Source of the DNA: Scandinavium hiltneri
Lineage (GTDB): Bacteria > Pseudomonadota > Gammaproteobacteria > Enterobacterales > Enterobacteriaceae
DNA length: 64,000 nt
NCBI RefSeq assembly: GCF_024764835.1
Contig: NZ_JALIGE010000075.1
Coordinates: forward strand, 186,001-250,000
Direction of reading: 5' to 3'
Shown here: in pieces, positions 25,103 through 34,844 of the stretch
Layout of the letters: the number at the start of each line of letters is the position of its first letter
How positions within the stretch are numbered: position 1 is the stretch's first letter
Made by a program: the position numbers and the translations under genes
Notes under the pieces: model-generated
Database searches by the model: none
The model's input: the letters and a program-made list of their open reading frames with translations, nothing else
Told to the model about the DNA's origin: nothing

Positions 25103-26800
25103 TTATGACAGCAGGCTGACAGTTGAGGGGGATGGCGTACGCTGGTTTGGCACATAGAACGCAATCTCAGTGCCTGGCTCAAGGCGACGAATATGCAGCC
25201 CTTCGCCGTACAGCAGCGTCACGCGGTGATGCACATTGAGCAGGCCAATTTTATTGCCCGGCATTTCGTTCGCCTCAACGCGGGCAATCACCGCCGGGTC
25301 GATGCCATTACCCGTATCCCGCACCCCAATTCGCACGCGATTCCCGCTTTCACTGATGCTGATGGTGACTACGCCTTTCCCCTTGCAGGGCTGAATTCCG
25401 TGAACGATCGCGTTTTCGACCAGCGGCTGAATCAGCAGGCTTGGGATCATGCAGTTCACTTCATCGTCGATGTCGTAAATCACCGTCAGCTTGTCACCAA
25501 AGCGCGCCTGTTCGATGGCGATGTAATCCTTAATTTGGTACAGCTCTTTGCGAATATCGATCTGCTCGTCGTCCTTCAACTCAATGTTATAGCGCAGATA
25601 ACGCGACAGATTGAAAATCAGCTGCCGGGCGGTGTCTGGATTAAGGCGAATCGACGACGAAATGGCGTTCAGCGCGTTAAACAGGAAATGAGGATTAATT
25701 TTACTTTGCAGCGCCCGCAGCTCTGCCTTATTTGCCATTTCACGCAATTGCTCGGCACGGGACACTTCGAGCTGAGTCGAGATTATCTGCGACAGGCCCA
25801 CCGCCATTTCCTGTAGCGAGGACGTTATCTGGTGCGCGGGGCGGTAATAGATTTTTAGCGTGCCGGTGACAACGCCTTTTTCCCACAGCGGGATGATCAT
25901 GATTGAATGGATCTCCGGTGTGCGGTAGGCCACATCGTCATTGCGGATAATGATTTTTCCGTCGCTCAGCGCCTGACGGGTTCGTGGGCTTATCCCCAAA
26001 TCATTCTTTTTGTAATTGGTTTCTCCGAGGCCGACGTAGGCCAACACTTTCTCGTTATCGGTAATCGCCACCGCATCGGCGTCAATATCCCGGCGAATAA
26101 TGTCGCAGACCTGGCGCAGGGATTCGCTATTCACGTTACGAAACAGCGGAAGCGTCTTGTTGGCTATTTCCAGGGCGAGCTTGGCCTGCCTGGCGGCGAT
26201 GGCCTCTTTTTCCCCTTCAACGCTGCGTACCAGCAGTACGATAAAACCGATACACACACTGCCGAGGATCATCGGCACGCCAATTTTTGAAACGATATCG
26301 AACCCGAGTTGCATCGTCGGCGCCCAGACGATAACGAGGATCATGGTCAGCGTTTCGCACAGCATCCCGGCGAGGATCCCGACGCGCCAGTGTTGCGCCT
26401 TGGGGACTTTGCAGTGGATCCAGCCGGAGAGCAGCCCGGCGATAATGCTGGTGATAAAGCAGGGCACAGCGGTGACGCCGCCGATGTCTATCAGATAGCG
26501 GTGCGTACCGGCGATAAGGCCGGTAATGGCGCCGACCCACGGGCCAAACAGTATGCCGCCGGACATCACCGCAATGACGCGCACATTCACCAGCGAGCCT
26601 TCCACATGCACGCCAGACCAGGTGCTGAATAGTGCGAACAGCGAGAAGATGGCAGTGACAGCGAGCAGCTCCTTCGGCGTATGGGCCGATTTATGCAGCA
26701 GCTCGCGGAACAGGCGGATGCGGATAAGGAAAAACAGGCAAATCAGCATCAGGGCGGCTCTGTCAAAGACCGCCAGCAGCATAGTAAAGATTTCGTGCAT
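25103..26800 (-). CDS. pyrS: Pyruvate-sensing LytS-type histidine kinase PyrS (YpdA)
   Basis: 565 residues with the start at MHEIFTMLLA, equal to E. coli YpdA; an ATG 21 codons upstream is not supported. The N-terminal 5TM-Lyt membrane sensor covers about residues 1-200, then a GAF domain, then the LytS-type kinase core with the phospho-accepting His in KINPHFLFNALNAISS and an ATPase domain (PSLLIQPLVENAIVHG, RDTGNGIDP, NKIGLLNVHHRV). With PyrR it forms the high-threshold pyruvate-sensing two-component system. Upstream 26801-27186 has no gene besides the alaC leader. Confidence 0.93.
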   Translation of the reverse strand: MHEIFTMLLAVFDRAALMLICLFFLIRIRLFRELLHKSAHTPKELLAVTAIFSLFALFSTWSGVHVEGSLVNVRVIAVMSGGILFGPWVGAITGLIAGTHRYLIDIGGVTAVPCFITSIIAGLLSGWIHCKVPKAQHWRVGILAGMLCETLTMILVIVWAPTMQLGFDIVSKIGVPMILGSVCIGFIVLLVRSVEGEKEAIAARQAKLALEIANKTLPLFRNVNSESLRQVCDIIRRDIDADAVAITDNEKVLAYVGLGETNYKKNDLGISPRTRQALSDGKIIIRNDDVAYRTPEIHSIMIIPLWEKGVVTGTLKIYYRPAHQITSSLQEMAVGLSQIISTQLEVSRAEQLREMANKAELRALQSKINPHFLFNALNAISSSIRLNPDTARQLIFNLSRYLRYNIELKDDEQIDIRKELYQIKDYIAIEQARFGDKLTVIYDIDDEVNCMIPSLLIQPLVENAIVHGIQPCKGKGVVTISISESGNRVRIGVRDTGNGIDPAVIARVEANEMPGNKIGLLNVHHRVTLLYGEGLHIRRLEPGTEIAFYVPNQRTPSPSTVSLLS

Positions 26801-27186
26801 GAGTGCGCCGTATGTATCACTGAAAGTAATATGATAAAAAACCTGGCGAGGGATAGCCAGCAATCACGCGGATTAGGTAACGGGGAAAAGGCATATTTTT
26901 AAAAGGGGATTGTTATTTTGGTCACGGCACAGGGGGAAATGCGGGGAGAGTGCGCGTTCAGAAGTAAACCAATTGATATCACCGTGTAAATAATATTTTG
27001 CTGTAAAGCTGATATCAGGCAGCGTGCATTGCCCCTTATCGGACATCACTTCCCCATTTTGGCTGCATGAATTATTTTTCCCCAACCCTCTCGACAGCAG
27101 GAAAAACTTCGGGTTATGTTCATTCATGCCACACAGGTGGCAGCGTCGCTCGGACGGTCCGGGCGCTCACGTTATCCGAGGAAATT

Positions 27187-28425
27187 ATGGCTGACTCCAG
27201 TCCTGAACGTCGTTTTACCCGTATCGACAGGCTTCCCCCTTACGTATTCAATATCACTGCTGAGCTGAAAATGGCTGCGCGTCGGCGCGGCGAAGACATT
27301 ATCGACTTCAGCATGGGTAACCCCGACGGCGCCACGCCGCCGCATATTGTCGAAAAACTCTGTACCGTGGCCCAGCGCCCGGATACCCATGGCTACTCCA
27401 CGTCTCGTGGGATACCGCGTCTGCGCCGGGCGATTTCGCGCTGGTATAAAGACCGTTATGACGTAGAAATTGACCCCGAAAGCGAGGCTATCGTCACCAT
27501 CGGTTCGAAAGAAGGACTGGCGCACCTGATGCTGGCGACGCTGGATCACGGTGATACCGTGCTGGTGCCGAATCCGAGCTATCCGATTCATATTTATGGT
27601 GCGGTGATTGCCGGGGCACAGGTTCGTTCCGTGCCGCTGGTGGAAGGTGTCGACTTCTTTAATGAACTCGAACGCGCAATTCGCGAAAGCTATCCGAAGC
27701 CGAAGATGATGATCCTCGGCTTCCCGTCGAACCCGACCGCGCAGTGCGTTGAGCTGGATTTCTTCGAGAAAGTGGTCGCGCTGGCGAAACGCTACAACGT
27801 GCTGGTGGTGCATGATTTAGCCTACGCCGATATCGTTTACGACGGCTGGAAAGCGCCGTCGATCATGGAAGTCCCTGGCGCACGTGATGTCGCCGTGGAG
27901 TTCTTCACGCTGTCGAAAAGCTACAACATGGCAGGCTGGCGAATCGGTTTTATGGTCGGCAACAAAGAACTGGTTAACGCGCTGGCCCGTATCAAAAGCT
28001 ATCACGATTACGGTACCTTCACCCCGCTGCAGGTGGCGGCGATTGCGGCGCTGGAAGGCGATCAGCAGTGCGTGCTGGATATCGCCGAGCAGTACCGTCG
28101 CCGTCGTGACGTGCTGGTTAAAGGCTTACATGAGGCCGGATGGATGGTTGAGATGCCGAAGGCGTCGATGTACGTCTGGGCGAAAATTCCGGAACAGTAC
28201 GCCGCAATGGGCTCGCTGGAGTTTGCGAAAAAGATGCTGCAGGACGCGAAAGTTTGCGTTTCACCGGGGATTGGGTTTGGCGACTACGGCGACACTCACG
28301 TGCGCTTTGCGCTGATTGAAAACCGGGATCGAATCCGCCAGGCCGTTCGTGGGATTAAAGCGATGTTCCGCGCCGACGGCCTGCTGCCGGTTTCCGGCAA
28401 GTCCGCGACGGAAAGTGCCGAGTAA
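27187..28425 (+). CDS. alaC: Glutamate-pyruvate aminotransferase AlaC
   Basis: 412 residues with the start at MADSSPERRF, as in E. coli AlaC; the frame is open for 40 more codons upstream but without family similarity. It is a PLP class I/II aminotransferase that makes alanine from pyruvate and glutamate. The PLP lysine lies in FTLSKSYNMAGWRIG and the phosphate-binding region is intact; NPDGATPPH and PNPSYPIHIYG are family signatures. It diverges from pyrS; both handle pyruvate metabolism, an interesting pairing kept from E. coli. Confidence 0.96.
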   Translation: MADSSPERRFTRIDRLPPYVFNITAELKMAARRRGEDIIDFSMGNPDGATPPHIVEKLCTVAQRPDTHGYSTSRGIPRLRRAISRWYKDRYDVEIDPESEAIVTIGSKEGLAHLMLATLDHGDTVLVPNPSYPIHIYGAVIAGAQVRSVPLVEGVDFFNELERAIRESYPKPKMMILGFPSNPTAQCVELDFFEKVVALAKRYNVLVVHDLAYADIVYDGWKAPSIMEVPGARDVAVEFFTLSKSYNMAGWRIGFMVGNKELVNALARIKSYHDYGTFTPLQVAAIAALEGDQQCVLDIAEQYRRRRDVLVKGLHEAGWMVEMPKASMYVWAKIPEQYAAMGSLEFAKKMLQDAKVCVSPGIGFGDYGDTHVRFALIENRDRIRQAVRGIKAMFRADGLLPVSGKSATESAE

Positions 28426-28453
28426 CTCTTCTGTCGTCACTCTTTAGAAATGC

Positions 28454-28483
28454 AAACAGGAGCCAAATGGCTCCTGTTTTTTT
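28454..28483. terminator. Bidirectional terminator between alaC and ypdK
   Basis: Stem AAACAGGAGCC/GGCTCCTGTTT (28454-28464 with 28469-28479), loop AAAT, then T-run. It lies 28 bp after alaC and 13 bp past the ypdK stop on the other strand. Confidence 0.85.
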
Positions 28484-28495
28484 GCATGCTCAGGC

Positions 28496-28567
28496 TTAAA
28501 CCATCAGGGCGAAAGTGCCGGCCCAGACGATGACCATAAAGGAGATGCCCATAATAAAATATTTCAC
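28496..28567 (-). CDS. ypdK: YpdK, 23-residue single-span membrane peptide
   Basis: A short frame starting with GTG (28565-28567) and ending TAA (28496-28498) encodes a 23-residue peptide with core MGISFMVIVWAGTFALM. It is almost identical to E. coli YpdK, which lies at the same place after alaC. The whole peptide is one hydrophobic membrane span. A GGAG lies about 8-11 bases upstream of the start. Its function is unknown. Confidence 0.85.
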   Translation of the reverse strand: MKYFIMGISFMVIVWAGTFALMV

Positions 28568-28996
28568 GTCACATCACTCCGCGTATAGCTCGATACGCCC
28601 AAATGAAAACAATCCTGACTGAGTATAGAGAGCTGACACCGCCTCGAATAAAAATTGGGATTCATCCCTTTTTACCCTTCGGCACCACCTCAAAATTCTG
28701 TGCTTCATGTGCTCCAGACGGCGCTAATGTACGCTTAAAAAATGAGGGTGACAAGCCTGATTTTTTTATTAATTTTTAGTTACTTACGAGTGTCGTGAAT
28801 CGGCGACACAATGATTTCAGTATGCAATAAATGCCCGCACAGCGATGGCAAAACCGTCGTCGAATGATGGGGTAGTACCGCATTGAAATTATAGGAATTT
28901 TACCGAGTGAATTCTCAGGGGGCAGTGAGACACCGAGGCCCACCTGAGAAATTACAGCGTAGAGTGATGTCTTAAAAACGGTCTCAGGCAGGCCAA
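28568..28996. other. AT-rich intergenic region
   Basis: 429 bp between ypdK and the outer-membrane protein gene. It holds the ypdK promoter region; no convincing gene, RNA or repeat is visible. In E. coli lpxP lies in this neighbourhood; no lpxP trace is seen. Confidence 0.5.
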
Positions 28997-29797
28997 TTAG
29001 AATTGATACTTATACGAGACTTTGATTTTTTTCTCGGCGTCATCAATATAGGTATTGTTGTCCTGAACGTAGGTGAACGCGCTGACAGAGTTGTGCTTGT
29101 CGAAGGAGTAGCCTAATCCCACGCCGGCAAAGTAGCCTTTGTAGTTATCCCCATCATCGTTTTTCGAGCCGTACGACCCGCCAGCAACGCTCAGTAAGCG
29201 CAGATTGGTTGTCAGAGGCTTGATCATAAAGACACCGAGATACCCGCTGCTACCTGAACTATCCACCAGACCGAAGCCGTTTTCTTCGGAAAGATCGCCG
29301 CTAAAACCTGGTTGAGAGCAAGCTTTATGCTTACCTTTATCGCAGCCAAAGGTATCACCTGTGTTGTAGGAGTAGCCTGCCATTGGGAAAAACTGGAAAC
29401 CGGCAGGTTCAAAACCAAAATAGCTCAGGGGGAGAAATGTCCCAATTGAATAGTTGGTCTGGGAAGCGCCATTGGGAAATTCATTCTTACCAAAGTTGAA
29501 GTTGAAAATACCTATAGGGAAAAGCCATGACCCCCCGACACGCCACTCAGAGGCATCGGTATTGATTTTAACGTTAATTTTTCGCGCTTCGTCCAGTGCA
29601 AGCGAGCCTGAGAATTGCACATCGCTGTCATTCATATCGTAGTTATCTGACCATGCAACGCCCACTTTTGTGGTAACTTTGGTCGGGTCATCATCCGATT
29701 TTTCTTTGTTGGTTTTGACGATGCCGGATTGCGCAAATGCGAGAGCCGGGAGGAGCCCCAGAGTGAAGAGGAACAATGAACGTGTTCTGCTATGCAT
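28997..29797 (-). CDS. Predicted outer-membrane beta-barrel protein, unknown family
   Basis: 266 residues when started at MHSRTRSLFLF. A clear signal peptide (residues 1-22, ending LPALAFA) precedes a Ser/Lys/Asp-rich stretch, then alternating hydrophobic/polar strands rich in Gly, Tyr and Phe. It ends in KIKVSYKYQF, with the terminal Phe and alternating pattern typical of BAM-assembled barrels. A cysteine pair sits in TFGCDKGKHKACSQ. I do not recognise the family. No good ribosome site precedes this ATG, and 45 more in-frame codons upstream have no signal-peptide sense. It is AT-rich compared with core genes, so probably acquired. Confidence 0.65.
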   Translation of the reverse strand: MHSRTRSLFLFTLGLLPALAFAQSGIVKTNKEKSDDDPTKVTTKVGVAWSDNYDMNDSDVQFSGSLALDEARKINVKINTDASEWRVGGSWLFPIGIFNFNFGKNEFPNGASQTNYSIGTFLPLSYFGFEPAGFQFFPMAGYSYNTGDTFGCDKGKHKACSQPGFSGDLSEENGFGLVDSSGSSGYLGVFMIKPLTTNLRLLSVAGGSYGSKNDDGDNYKGYFAGVGLGYSFDKHNSVSAFTYVQDNNTYIDDAEKKIKVSYKYQF

Positions 29798-30095
29798 GTA
29801 TGGTCCGAAGTAAATAAAGGGCTGAAAATAAGCGAAAGCCCGCGATCCTACATTGGATGGGCTGGGATCCCGCATATTTATATTTAAAAATTGGTTTAAT
29901 TTTGAATTTTGTCGCTGAGTTCGGTATATCAATTTAAATGTTCTGTAATTTTATATTTCCGAGAGCGGACCATAGATGAATCGCGATAAACAAGACAACT
30001 GAATCATCCATCTGCGCTTCGTTTATAGTCCGGAAAGAATTAATTCGGAATGTATAAGCGTTCTACAAGGAAATGCCTATCCCATTTAGATTTAA

Positions 30096-31307
30096 TCAAT
30101 AATGCTCAACATTAAATTCATGGCTGCTCGCAACACATACATCGACCTCGTTTTGCAGAAATTTAACCAAGGCAGAGGTTGCTTGTAACGGGTCGGTCTC
30201 AAAAAGCGCATCGGCCATTTTCTGCCTTTCATCTTGCTTACAATCGTGACTCAATGCTTGAGACAGGACAGCTGGAAGGGTTTTATCCGTAAATAAATAG
30301 GCAAATGCTATATCAGGCACCAGACCAAAGTCGGGTTCAAAAGACTTGTGTGTTCCCTCTTGTATGTCCAAACGTAAAATAGGTTTTTGAGTCAACAGGA
30401 AATCAAACATTATTGATGAATAATCGGTGATGAGGGCATCAAATTTATTGAGGTAGGGATAAATATCTATTGTTGGATTAATGTAGTAAACATTTCCGCT
30501 AAGTTTGCCGCTGCTTTTATCCTGAAGAAGTGTTGGATGAGCCTTAAGATAAAGATCGGCATTGTTTTTCTGACATATCAGCGCTAACTTACCCAAAAAT
30601 TCAGACGAACCGGTTAATAGCTGCGTTACACCCCGCTGCCAGGTTGGTGTGAAGAGGATCTTTTTCCGTTTTTTATTCTGTAATGCCTGAAACATCTCTT
30701 TGGGAAGTTCACTACCGATGCATTCTAGCTCAGTTGCGCCGCGTAATATCACTTCATTCCTGGGATATCCGGCCCGAATGATTCGTTTACACCCAAATGC
30801 TTCATTGAAAAAACTATCGAGGCATGAAGAGGGACTTAATACAGTGTCAGCCCGTGAGGCAAAGGCGACTGGGCGGCGAAAATTGTAATCAGCAAGCGAC
30901 AAATGCTTCATCAACATCAGCAGCAGGTGCTTGACTGAGACACCATGCCACAACTGAAAGTGTCGGGCTCCATGCAGACAGGCGAACAGCTCTTCGCTCC
31001 CATTGAGGCTTTGTGAGGGGTTGACTGAAAAAACAGCCACCGCAGCAGACAGAAAAAGCCGCATGGTTTCTTCAAACGAATCAGCATCAATCAGATGGCA
31101 TGGGAGATTTTTCTCTTTGAGAGAGTTAATGAGTGTTTTTTCACAGCTACACCAGAGACAGGTATAATCTCTCTGTTCTTCTAACGCCTTGAGATACAGG
31201 TATTTTGTATTATCACTGAAAGTCTCGCGGCCAAAAAACAGGACGACTTTCTCTTTTTTATTTTTTCGGGAAAGATGTTCTAACCGCAAAGACAATTCAT
31301 TTTTCAT
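30096..31307 (-). CDS. CDP-glycerol:glycerophosphotransferase family protein (TagB/TagF-like)
   Basis: 403 residues, matching the Glyphos_transf family that adds glycerol-phosphate units to teichoic acids or to teichoic-acid-like capsules. Catalytic-type histidines lie in QLWHGVSVKHLL and LKAHPTLL; the CDP-binding motif is ALITDYSSIMFDFL. The protein is soluble or peripheral, with no signal peptide. In Gram-negatives such enzymes decorate capsule or O-antigen, but no partner sugar genes are adjacent here, so the acceptor is unknown. Its A/T-rich codon use and isolated position suggest horizontal acquisition. It lies upstream of the outer-membrane protein gene in the same direction with a 298-bp gap that shows nothing else. 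Confidence 0.75.
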   Translation of the reverse strand: MKNELSLRLEHLSRKNKKEKVVLFFGRETFSDNTKYLYLKALEEQRDYTCLWCSCEKTLINSLKEKNLPCHLIDADSFEETMRLFLSAAVAVFSVNPSQSLNGSEELFACLHGARHFQLWHGVSVKHLLLMLMKHLSLADYNFRRPVAFASRADTVLSPSSCLDSFFNEAFGCKRIIRAGYPRNEVILRGATELECIGSELPKEMFQALQNKKRKKILFTPTWQRGVTQLLTGSSEFLGKLALICQKNNADLYLKAHPTLLQDKSSGKLSGNVYYINPTIDIYPYLNKFDALITDYSSIMFDFLLTQKPILRLDIQEGTHKSFEPDFGLVPDIAFAYLFTDKTLPAVLSQALSHDCKQDERQKMADALFETDPLQATSALVKFLQNEVDVCVASSHEFNVEHY

Positions 31308-31512
31308 GCTGCTATACCCGTGCCTGTTTGTAAATTTACCAGGAAAGTAATAGCGACATTCCGGTTACTGAACTGAAGCCCATTATTAAATTTAAACAAT
31401 TCAGTCAAAGTCTATGAGGTTTGACGAACAAATCCCCTTTGTGGAATGCACATCTGCGATTTTTTCGGACGAAACCATAGCGAGGAAGTAGTCGATAAGG
31501 TTATGATAAGTC

Positions 31513-31848
31513 ATGATATTTAATCGACTTGGTTATCTGCTTTTAGCCGTGGTGGCCACCATCAGTGCATTCTTTCGTGACTCGCTGCTGGTGTGGATTA
31601 TTTCCGTTAATGTGCTCACTCTGCTGCTGTATGGGGCGGACAAATTAGCAGCGCGAAAGAATGGGTACCGTGTACCTGAGTTCACTTTGCTGATTTTCGG
31701 TGTGGTCGGTGGCTGGTTTGGCGCCATTCTGGGGCAGCAAATCTTTCGGCATAAAACACAAAAGCAGCCGTTCAAAACCTACTTTGCCATTAGCGTGATA
31801 GTGAATCTGATGGTTGTGTTAGCAGGGATGTATTGGGCGATGAGATGA
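31513..31848 (+). CDS. DUF1294 family small membrane protein
   Basis: 111 residues with three to four membrane segments. The family signature is visible: LLYGADKLAARKNGYRVPE, then FGVVGGWFGAILGQQIFRHK and TQKQPFKTYFAISVIVN. DUF1294 proteins are inner-membrane proteins of unknown function, sometimes fused to cold-shock domains; no such domain is present here. The gene ends 20 bp before the left attachment site of the argW island, so it belongs to the flanking chromosome. Confidence 0.8.
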   Translation: MIFNRLGYLLLAVVATISAFFRDSLLVWIISVNVLTLLLYGADKLAARKNGYRVPEFTLLIFGVVGGWFGAILGQQIFRHKTQKQPFKTYFAISVIVNLMVVLAGMYWAMR

Positions 31849-31867
31849 AACAGGGGGAGTAAATGGT

Positions 31868-31883
31868 CCCTGCAGGAATCGAA
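31868..31883. repeat. Left attachment-site core of the argW island
   Basis: CCCTGCAGGAATCGAA, identical to 49757-49772 inside argW. It is a fragment of the tRNA T-arm/acceptor tail with no tRNA attached, as expected for the far end of a tRNA-integrated element. Confidence 0.85.
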
Positions 31884-32328
31884 TTATCGTTTAATTCGTT
31901 GATATAAAGATATTTATCTTGTATTGGCTTTCTCAGTACCATCACAGATACCATCAAGTGATGGTGACTGATCCAATTCTGGGTATCGCGGCAATAGAAC
32001 CTGGGAAAGTAACAGGCATTGAATTTGCACCCTGCCTTTTTATGAGCGGGTCATCCCATCGGTTGGGTTTGTGGGCTGTTACAATAGCTGTTTCGAACAA
32101 TTAAAGATGGCAAAGGCATAACCGGGCCTGGCTTGAAATGAACAACGGTGAGTTTTCCAGGCGTTGTGTTGACTTGTTTGTGCGGTTACATGAGTCAATC
32201 AAAAGCAGAAGCCATGCTAACGAATAAGGGTTTTCACAGCGTTGGCTCAAAACTTCGCTTCAGGTCATTACCTGATGAACTAATCTGTGTAAAATCAGAC
32301 CTAACCCAATATCGTTGAGAGCTCTGCT
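31884..32328. other. Non-coding left end of the island
   Basis: About 445 bp between the attachment core and hsdR. It holds the arm-type repeats AGTACCATCA and ATACCATCA (31935-31956), followed by the inverted copy TGATGGT, and probably the hsdR promoter. A 61-codon frame at 31919 has no supporting ribosome site or similarity and is not called. Confidence 0.6.
31935..31956 (+). repeat. Arm-type integrase-binding repeats, left end
   Basis: AGTACCATCA then ATACCATCA, with the same 12-bp step as the copy at the right end (49616-49637). The shared spacing at both ends suggests tyrosine-recombinase arm sites. Confidence 0.65.
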
Positions 32329-34770
32329 ATGGCTGGCGTAAACAAAACGCATCTGACTGAAACAGATATCATCACCAAGTTCATTCTGCCTGCGGTTAAA
32401 GACGCCGGCTGGGACGTGATGACGCAGATCCGCCAGGAGGTAAAACTCCGTGATGGCAAAATTGTTGTACGTGGAAATCTGGCCTCGCGCATTAAGGTCA
32501 AATCTGCAGATATCGTTTTGTACCACAAGCCGAACTTGCCGTTGGCAGTTATCGAAGCCAAGGCCAATCAGCACGCCATCAGTAAAGGGATGCAACAGGC
32601 TCTGGACTATGCCAGCCTGCTTGATGTTCCTTTTGCATTTGCCACCAACGGTGACGGTTTTATTTTCCACGATAAAACCAACCCGGGGCAGCTCGAATCA
32701 GAAATTACTCTCGCCGATTTCCCGACGCCTGAACAGCTCTGGCAGAAATACTGTGTCTGGAAAGGGTTTACTCAGGAACAGCTGCCGATCATCAGTCAGG
32801 ATTACTACGATAACGGTAGCGGAAAATCCCCTCGTTATTACCAGATGCAGGCGGTTAACCGAACGGTAGATGCGGTGTCGGCAGGCAAGAACCGTGTGCT
32901 GTTGGTCATGGCGACAGGAACCGGGAAAACCTACACCGCATTCCAGATAATCTGGCGGTTGTGGAAGGCGAAAAACAAAAAACGCATTCTTTTCCTCGCA
33001 GACCGTAACATCCTGGTCGATCAGACCAAGAACAATGATTTTCAGCCGTTTGGCACTGTAATGACCAAAGTCACCGGGCGTACAATCGACCCCGCTTATG
33101 AAGTGCATCTGGCGCTATATCAGGCCATAACCGGGCCGGAAGAACATCAGAAAGCCTATAAGCAGGTAGCCCCGGATTTCTTCGATCTGATTGTCATCGA
33201 CGAATGTCACCGTGGAAGCGCATCCGAAGACTCTGCCTGGCGTGAGATTCTGGAGTATTTTGGCAGTGCCACCCAGATAGGGCTGACGGCAACGCCGAAA
33301 GAAACCGAAGACGTCTCCAACATCGACTACTTCGGTGAGCCGGTTTATACCTATTCGCTAAAAGAAGGCATTGAAGATGGTTTCCTCGCGCCTTACAAAG
33401 TGGTGCGCGTCGATATCGATGTAGACGTGCAGGGCTGGCGGCCCATCAAAGGCCAACTGGATAAATACGGCGAAGAGATTGAAGACCGCATCTACAACCT
33501 GAAAGATTTCGACCGCACGCTGGTGATTGATGAGCGAACCATGCTGGTGGCGCAGACCATCACCGATTACCTCAAGCGCACTAATCCAATGGATAAAACC
33601 ATCGTCTTCTGCAACGACATCGATCATGCTGACCGCATGCGTCATGCGTTGGTGGTACTCAATCCAGAGCAGGTGCTCAAGAACGAAAAGTACGTGATGA
33701 AAATCACCGGCGATGATGAGATAGGCAAAGGGCAACTGGATAACTTCATCAACCCTAAAAAGCCTTATCCAGTGATTGCTACCACGTCTGAACTGATGAG
33801 CACCGGTGTGGATGCCCAAACCTGCAAACTGGTGGTGCTGGATCAAAACATTCAGTCGATGACCAAATTCAAACAGATTATCGGGCGCGGCACGCGTATT
33901 AACGAAAAGCACGGTAAGTTGTGGTTCACTATTCTCGACTTCAAAAAAGCCACCGAACTGTTTGCCGATGAACGTTTTGATGGTGTACCGGAAAAAGTGC
34001 TGGTGGTGAAACCCAACGATATTACCGATCAAAACTCTGACTTTATTGAACGGCTCGATGCTGAAGATGACGTCGATGAAAGTGATGATACTGCCAATGA
34101 AGTACGCGAAGACAGAGCTGAATATCAGGTTGACCGTGACAAGTTCGCGGGCAATGGTGAGTTCCGCGAAGATGACGAAAACAAAGTCCGAAAATTCTAT
34201 GTGAATGGAGTTTCCGTCAGTGTACTGGCCAAACGCGTTCAGTATTACGATGCCGACGGTAAACTGGTAACGGAGTCCTTCCAGGATTACACCCGTAAAA
34301 CGGTACTTAAAGACAGTGAATACGCCTCACTGGATAGCTTTGTGCGCAAATGGCAGGATGCCCCGCGCAAACACGTCATTATCGAAGAACTGGAGCAGTT
34401 GGGTATTCTGTGGGACGTGCTGGCCGAAGAGGTGGGCAAAGATCTCGACCCGTTTGATTTGCTCTGCCACGTGGTGTACGGTCAGCCCCCATTAACGCGC
34501 CAGGAGCGCGCTGCCAACGTGCGTAAGCGTAATTATTTCACCAGATACGCTGAACCGGCACAGCAGGTGCTTAACACGCTGCTGGATAAATACGCTGACG
34601 AAGGCGTGCAGGAAATTGAAGACGTTCAGGTGCTGAAACTGAAGCCGTTCGACAAGCTTGGCCGCATGCCGGAAATTATCAAAACCCGCTTCGGTGATAA
34701 GCAAGCCTATAAGAAGGCGGTTGAAGAGCTGGAGAAGGAAATCTACCAGTTGCCGCCACGCTCAGCCTGA
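32329..34770 (+). CDS. hsdR: Type I restriction enzyme R subunit (HsdR, type IB-like)
   Basis: 813 residues, the length of EcoAI-type (IB) HsdR and much shorter than EcoKI HsdR (about 1170); this is family size, not truncation. The N-terminal nuclease domain (about 1-150) has PD-(D/E)xK elements (SADIVLYH ... LAVIEAKAN). The helicase motor follows: Walker A MATGTGKTYTA, DEAH-type box VIDECHRG (DECH), TATP in LTATPKETED, and motif VI QIIGRGTRINE. HsdR translocates DNA and cuts it when HsdS recognises an unmodified target. It is the first gene of hsdR-hsdM-hsdS; hsdM starts 74 bp later. Confidence 0.95.
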   Translation: MAGVNKTHLTETDIITKFILPAVKDAGWDVMTQIRQEVKLRDGKIVVRGNLASRIKVKSADIVLYHKPNLPLAVIEAKANQHAISKGMQQALDYASLLDVPFAFATNGDGFIFHDKTNPGQLESEITLADFPTPEQLWQKYCVWKGFTQEQLPIISQDYYDNGSGKSPRYYQMQAVNRTVDAVSAGKNRVLLVMATGTGKTYTAFQIIWRLWKAKNKKRILFLADRNILVDQTKNNDFQPFGTVMTKVTGRTIDPAYEVHLALYQAITGPEEHQKAYKQVAPDFFDLIVIDECHRGSASEDSAWREILEYFGSATQIGLTATPKETEDVSNIDYFGEPVYTYSLKEGIEDGFLAPYKVVRVDIDVDVQGWRPIKGQLDKYGEEIEDRIYNLKDFDRTLVIDERTMLVAQTITDYLKRTNPMDKTIVFCNDIDHADRMRHALVVLNPEQVLKNEKYVMKITGDDEIGKGQLDNFINPKKPYPVIATTSELMSTGVDAQTCKLVVLDQNIQSMTKFKQIIGRGTRINEKHGKLWFTILDFKKATELFADERFDGVPEKVLVVKPNDITDQNSDFIERLDAEDDVDESDDTANEVREDRAEYQVDRDKFAGNGEFREDDENKVRKFYVNGVSVSVLAKRVQYYDADGKLVTESFQDYTRKTVLKDSEYASLDSFVRKWQDAPRKHVIIEELEQLGILWDVLAEEVGKDLDPFDLLCHVVYGQPPLTRQERAANVRKRNYFTRYAEPAQQVLNTLLDKYADEGVQEIEDVQVLKLKPFDKLGRMPEIIKTRFGDKQAYKKAVEELEKEIYQLPPRSA

Positions 34771-34844
34771 TAACCCAACGACTATTCTGCCACCTGGCGC
34801 TTACGGCTCCCGGTGGCATCATTTTTTAAAAACGGAAAGAAAAC

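Noticed and set aside
31919..32104. 61-codon frame at the left end of the island
   Set aside because: No ribosome site and no similarity; it overlaps the integrase arm repeats, so the region is better explained as an attachment site.
32329..34770. Possible truncation of hsdR, because it is much shorter than EcoKI HsdR
   Set aside because: 813 residues is the normal size of type IB (EcoAI-like) R subunits, and all helicase motifs are present.
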